Shown piece after piece: positions 59,066 through 64,000 of a DNA stretch of 64,000 nucleotides. Every line of letters starts with the position of its first letter. Within the stretch, counting starts at the first letter, position 1. The stretch lies in assembly GCF_963259705.1 (NCBI RefSeq), contig NC_081841.1:115480979-115544978 (forward strand), in the 5' to 3' direction. Under the pieces are notes generated by a model. The model saw only the letters and a program-made list of their open reading frames with translations, was not told the DNA's origin and did not search any database. The translations under genes and the position numbers were made by a program. The stretch is from Myotis daubentonii. Taxonomy: Eukaryota > Chordata > Mammalia > Chiroptera > Vespertilionidae.

Positions 59066-61165
59066 ACTCAGAAAGGGAAACCAAACAAACAATCCAATTT
59101 ACCATTGCAACAAAAAAATTAGATACCTAGGAATAAACTTAACCAAGGAGATAAAAAAAAAACAAACCTATATTCGGAAAACTACAGACATTGAAAAAGG
59201 AGATAGAGAAAAATATACGCAAGTGGAATAATATACCATGTTCATGGATTGGTAAAGTCAACATCATTAAAATGTCCATACTACCCAAGACAATCTATAG
59301 ATTCAATGCAATCCTTATTAAAATACCAACAGCATATTTCAAAAAGCTAGAAAAAATTCTCCAAAAATTTATATGCAATCAAAAAAAGACCTGGAATAGC
59401 TGCAGCAATCTTAACAAAGTAAAACAAAGTTGGAGGAATCACAATATCGGAATTCAAGTTATACTACAAAGCCAGTGTACTCAAAATAGCCTAGTACTGG
59501 CAAAAGAACAGGCATATAGACCAATAGAACATAACAGAGAACCCAGAAATTAATCCAAGTCATTATGCTCATTTAATATTTGACAAAGGAGGCAAGAGCA
59601 TACAATGGAGTTAAGACAGTCTCTTCAATAAATGGTGTTGGGAAAATTGGACAGATAGATGCAAAAAAAATGAAATTAGACCACCAACTTACACTATACA
59701 CAAAAATAAACTCAAAATGATAAAAGACTTCAATATAAGACGTAAAACCATAAAAATCTTAGAAGAAACCATGGGCATCAAAATCTCAGACATGTCTCAT
59801 AGCAGCATGTTACAAATACATCTCCTAGGATGATGGAAATTAAGGAGAAAATAAACAAATGGAACTACATCAAAATAAAGAGTTTCTGCACAGCAAAAGA
59901 AACCACCAATAAAATAACAAGAGTGCTCACTCCATGGGAGAACATATTTGCCAATGATACATCTGATAAGGGGTTAATTTCTAAAATCTACAAAGAATTC
60001 AAACAACTTAGCAAAAGAAAGATAAATAATCCAATTTAAAAATTGGCAAAGGACATCAATAGATCTCCAAAATGGACATACAGATGGTCAAAAGGCATAT
60101 GTATGCTCAAAGTCACTGATCATCTTAAAGATGCAAATCAAAATGATAATGAGATACCAACTCACACCTGTAAGAATGTCTATCATCAACAAATCAACAA
60201 ACGACAAGTGTTGGCGAGGATGTGGAGAAAAAGGAACTCTTGTGCACTGTTGGTGGGAATGCAGACTGTTTTCCTTGGTGGAAAACAGTTTGGAGTTTCC
60301 TCAAAAAATTAAATATGGAAATCCCATTTGACCCAGTGATCTTATTTCTAGGAATATATCCTAAGAACTCAGAAACACCCTTCAGAAAGAATATATGCAC
60401 CCTGCCCTAACCGGTTTGGCTCAGTGGATAGAGCGTCAGCCTGAAGACTGAAGGGTCCCAGGTTCGATTCCAGTCAAGGGCATGTACCTTGGTTGCAGGC
60501 ACATCCCCAGTAAGGGGGTGTGCAGAAGGCAGCTGATAGATGTTTCTCTCTCATCGATGTTTCTAACTCTCTATCCCTCTCCCTTCCTCTCTGTAAAAAA
60601 TCAATAAAATATATTTTTAAAAAAAGAATATATGCACCCCTATGTTCATAACAGCACAATTTATAATAGCTAAGATTTGGAAACAGCGTAAGTGCCCATC
60701 ACAGATGAGTGGATTAAAAGACTATTTTACATCTATACAATAGAATACTACACAGCTGTAAAAAAGAAAGAACTCTTACCATTAGCAACAGCATGGATGG
60801 ACCTAGAGAGCATTATGCTAAGCAAAATAAGCCAGTCAGGGAAGACAAGTATCACATGATCTCACTCATATGTGGAATCTAATGACCAACATAAACTAAT
60901 GAACAAAAATATACCCAGAGACATAGAATCATCCAACAGACTGTCAAAACTCAGAGGAAAGACAGGGAAGGGTGGAGGATGTGTGGAGGGGGGAGGGAGA
61001 GATTAACCAATGAACTCATATGCATATGTGCATAACCCAAGGACACAGACAGTGGGTGCTGAAGGCTTGGGAGTGGAAAAAAGGGAGAGGGCAATGGGGG
61101 AAAAAAGGGAACATATGTAATACTTTCAATAATAAAGATTTATTAAAAAATAAACAAACAAAAAC
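59066..61165 (+). mobile_element. L1 copy C, sense (RT to 3' end)
   Basis: Sense ORF2 from the thumb region (59191-59553: [20 protein letters not shown]) through the C-terminal domain (60043-60312: [16 protein letters not shown]) to the 3' UTR and tail ATACTTTCAATAATAAAG. A Ves SINE splits the C-terminal part. Frames are broken, so there is no functional ORF2p. Confidence 0.88.
60403..60622 (+). mobile_element. Ves SINE with clear target duplication
   Basis: Best-preserved Ves here: CCCTAACCGGTTTGGCTCAG head, GGTTCGATTCC B-box. The duplication AAAGAATATATGCACCC flanks it (60386-60402 and 60623-60639). It interrupts L1 copy C and is younger than it. Confidence 0.96.
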
Positions 61166-61477
61166 CAAACATTAAAGAAATAAAAACTTACCAAAAGCAA
61201 GACATTTCCAGATTTAATTTTCTATTGTCATTCACATATGCCAAAATATCAGAGAATCTCAAAAGAGCTGGGATATTTGATTTCATCTAGTTCAGCAATT
61301 ATCAAAATTGTTTTTTGTTTCAGGACAAGTTTACAGTCTTAAAAATTATTGAGGACCTCTAAAGGACATTTGTCTATGTCAGTTATATCTATTGGTATTT
61401 ACCCTATACTATTTGAGATTATAAACTAAAAAATATGTATTTGTGAATTTTTTAAAGATAATAAATAACAAAAAAAA
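61166..61477. other. spacer with an old DNA-transposon-like relic
   Basis: TTACAGTCTTAAAAATTATTG, GAGGACCTCTAAAGGACATT and TTATATCTATTGGTATTTACC follow the order of a common ancient hAT-type mammalian repeat. Diverged; family not certain. Confidence 0.4.
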
Positions 61478-63023
61478 GTGTGATGGGTTTTGTCAAATGC
61501 TTTTTCTTTAACTATTGCTATGATCATATGTTTGTTTTTCATTTTGTTTATGGTTTATGTGGTAAATCATGTTAATTGATTTGTGGATATCATACCAACA
61601 TTGTATCCCAGGAATAAATTCAATTTGATTAGAGTTATGAGCTTTTTAATGTATTGCTGAATTCAGTTTGCTAATATTTTGCTCAGAATGTTTGCATCTA
61701 TAGTCATCAGGGATGTTGGCCTATATTTTATTTCTTCATAGTGTCTTTACCTGGTTTTGTAATTAGAATAATGAACTTGTGATTTTTCCCTTCTCTTGAA
61801 TTTTTTGGAATAGTTTTCAAAGAATTGGTGTTAATTCTTCTATTAATGTTTGGTAAAATTCACTTTTGAAGCCATCTGGTCTAGGATTTTACTGCCTTTG
61901 AGGCTTTTGATTACTGTTTTGATTTATTAGTTGTAATCTCCCTATTTAGATTTTCTGTTTCTTCTTGATTCTGTTTTGGATAATTGTATGTTTCTAGGAA
62001 TTTATCCATTTCTTCTAGATTGTCCAATTTATTGGCATGTTATTATTGGCTCATATTATTTCTTAAAATTGTTTATATTTCTTTGTTGTTAAGTCATTAC
62101 TTCTCCTCTTTCATTTCTGGTTTTATATATTTGGGTCCTCTTTCTCTTTTTTTAATGAGTCTGGTTAAGGGTTTATCAGTCTTGGGTTTTTTTGTTTGTT
62201 TGTTTTTCTTTTTTCTTTAAAGAAAACTAGCTCTTGGTTTCATGGATCTTTTTCATTTTTTAGACTCAATTTCATTTATTTCTACTCTAACTTTTATTAT
62301 TTCCTTTATTTTACTCACTTTGGTCTTTGTTTCTTGGTTTTTTTTAGTTCCTTTAGGTGTAAGGTTAGATTGTTTATTTGAGATTTTCTTGCTTTTGAGG
62401 TAAGCTTGTATTGTACTTTCAAATTGTTTCATAGATTTTGTGTTATTGTGTATTCATTTTCATTTGTCTCAAAGTAACTTGATTTCTTTCTTGACATCAT
62501 TGTTAACCCATTCATGTATTATGTTATTTAGCCTTAATGTGTTTGTGTATTATTTTAGTTTTTTGTGTTTTTTTTTTTTTTCTTATACTTGATTTCTGGT
62601 TTCATACCATTGTGGTTGGAGACGATTCTGATATTATTTCAATCTTCTTGAAATTATTGAGATTTTTTTGTGACCTAACATTTGGTCTGTCCTAGAGACT
62701 GTTCTATGTGCACTTAAAAAAAAAAAAGTATATTCTGCTACTTTGCAGTGAAATATCAATTAAATATCAATTGTCTGAAAATATCAATTAAATCCATCTG
62801 GTATAGAGTGTCATCTAAGATTGTTGTTTTCTTGTCCACTTTCTTGTCCATTTTTTTGTCTGGAAGATCTATCCATTGATGTCAATGGGGTGGTAAAATC
62901 TCCTGCTATAACTGTATTACTGTTGATCTCTCCCTTTGATTTCCACCAAGATTTTCTTTACATATTGAGGTGATCCTATGTTGGGTACATATATCTTGTT
63001 GGGTTAATCTCTTTAGTATTATA
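61478..63023 (-). mobile_element. L1 copy A, part 3 (ORF2)
   Basis: Continues L1 copy A after copy C (TTTGTCAAATGCTTTTTCTT onwards) through the RT-endonuclease linker. Confidence 0.82.
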
Positions 63024-63158
63024 CTAGAGGCCCAATGCATGAAGTTCATGCAAGAGTGGGCCTTCGCAGCCCCAGCTTCATCGGGAAGGTTGTCCAGATG
63101 GGCGTTCCGCTGTTCAGCCGTTTGGTTGATTTGCATATTATGCTTTTATTATTAGATA
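63024..63158 (-). mobile_element. miniature Helitron (135 bp)
   Basis: CTAGAGGCCC after A63023, perfect 8-bp-stem hairpin TGCATGAAGTTCATGCA at 63036-63052, and right end complement of TAATAATAAAAGCATAATATG. Both ends are present in about 135 bp, the shortest copy here. Confidence 0.9.
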
Positions 63159-64000
63159 ATTTTTCTTTGTCTCTTATTATGCTCTTTGTTTAAATCTATT
63201 TTGTATGATATAAATATTGCTACCCCACATTTTTTGTTTGCTTTTTTCCATTTGTATGAAATATTATTTGCCATCCCTTTACTTTCAGTCTGTGTGTATA
63301 TTTTGTTCTGAGGTGGTTCTCTTATAGACAACACAGATATGGGTCTTGTTTTCTTCTCCATTCAGCTACCCTACTTCTTTTGATTGGAGCATTTAATCCA
63401 TTTACATTTAAAGTAATTCATTATAGGTATATATTTATTGCCATTTTATTCTTTTTATCTAATTCCCTTTTTATTATCATTTTTTTATTTCTTCTTTTTA
63501 AAGTAGACCCTATAACATACCTGGTTATAATGGCTTTTTGGTAATTAACTCCTTTAGCTTTTTATTTTCTGGGCAGTACTTTATTTCTCCTCTAATTTTA
63601 AATGATAGCTTTGCTAGGCAGAGTAGTTTTTGTTTTAGGTCATTGCTTTACATATTTCATATCAATCCTTTTTGGCCTGAAGTGTTTCTTTTGAGAAATC
63701 AGCTTACAGTTTTATGGGAGCTGCCTTGAAGTTAACTAAATGTCTTTCTATTGCTGCTCTTAAGGTTATCTGTTTATCTTTGACATTTGTCATTTTAATT
63801 ATGGTGTGTCTTGGTGTGGGCCTCTTTGGATTAATCTTGATTGGGATTCTCTGTGCTTCCTGAACAGGTGTTTCTTTTACCTTTACCAGGTTATGGAAAT
63901 TTCCAGCCATTATTTCTTCAAATAGGTTTTTGATCCCTTGCTCTTCCTCTGGTAACCCTCTGATATGGATGTTGTTAAACATGATGTTGCCCCAGAGGTC
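63159..64000 (-). mobile_element. L1 copy A, part 4 (ORF2 start region and ORF1)
   Basis: L1 copy A continues to the window edge. Antisense ORF1 piece at 63704-63982 (NIHIRGLPEEEQGIKNLFEE, RPTPRHTIIKMTNVKDK). It runs off the window, so the 5' end is not seen. Confidence 0.85.

Noticed and set aside
60403..60480. possible tRNA gene (A and B boxes)
   Set aside because: It is the tRNA-derived head of a Ves SINE, with a T/C-rich body and A-tail and a target duplication.

Overview
This is a vespertilionid (evening) bat nuclear DNA window. The sequence carries tRNA-derived Ves SINEs, bat-type L1 3' tails, many HeliBat-type Helitrons (5' TCCTATATAATAAAAG, 3' GTGCAC hairpin then GGGCCTCTAG) and a SPIN hAT element. 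Among mammals, Helitrons at this density are known only from vespertilionid bats. Nothing here is bacterial or viral apart from old endogenous retroviral copies.

The only host gene I can support is TRPC4, a non-selective cation channel, read on the + strand. Three consecutive coding exons are present: 22315-22628 (S4, S4-S5 linker, S5, turret), 30702-30897 (pore helix, filter, S6) and 36029-36223 (TRP box and start of the C-terminal region). All have AG/GT splice sites, compatible phases (0 to 2, 2 to 0, 0 to 0) and no stops. Earlier exons should lie before position 1 and later ones after 64000. I found none elsewhere in the window, so 1-22314 and 36224-64000 are read as intron.

Layout. 1-17.8 kb: antisense L1 copies stacked on each other, broken by Helitrons, an internal hAT and a 200-N gap. 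18.3-22.2 kb: tandem Helitrons ending 132 bp before the first TRPC4 exon. 22.6-36.0 kb: the two introns between the exons, with Ves SINEs, a SPIN element, a small hAT with a perfect 8-bp target duplication, L2/MIR relics, a rearranged L1 and a SINE interrupted by an inverted copy of nearby intron sequence. 36.6-45.7 kb: an antisense ERV with two LTRs and a 4-bp target duplication, plus a partial and a solo LTR of the same family. 48.9-54.2 kb: a nearly continuous Helitron pile-up with minisatellites and microsatellites. 54.2-64 kb: one long antisense L1 split by other L1s, a SINE and Helitrons.

The most interesting items are: a 106-bp inverted templated insertion inside a SINE; Helitron pairs joined by the same head-to-tail junction at five loci; a Helitron subfamily with paired, oppositely oriented CTCF-consensus-like motifs; a clean SPIN copy (a horizontally transferred family); and a local cluster of related LTRs. 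No Helitron Rep/helicase gene, intact L1 ORF, RNA gene or CRISPR array was seen.
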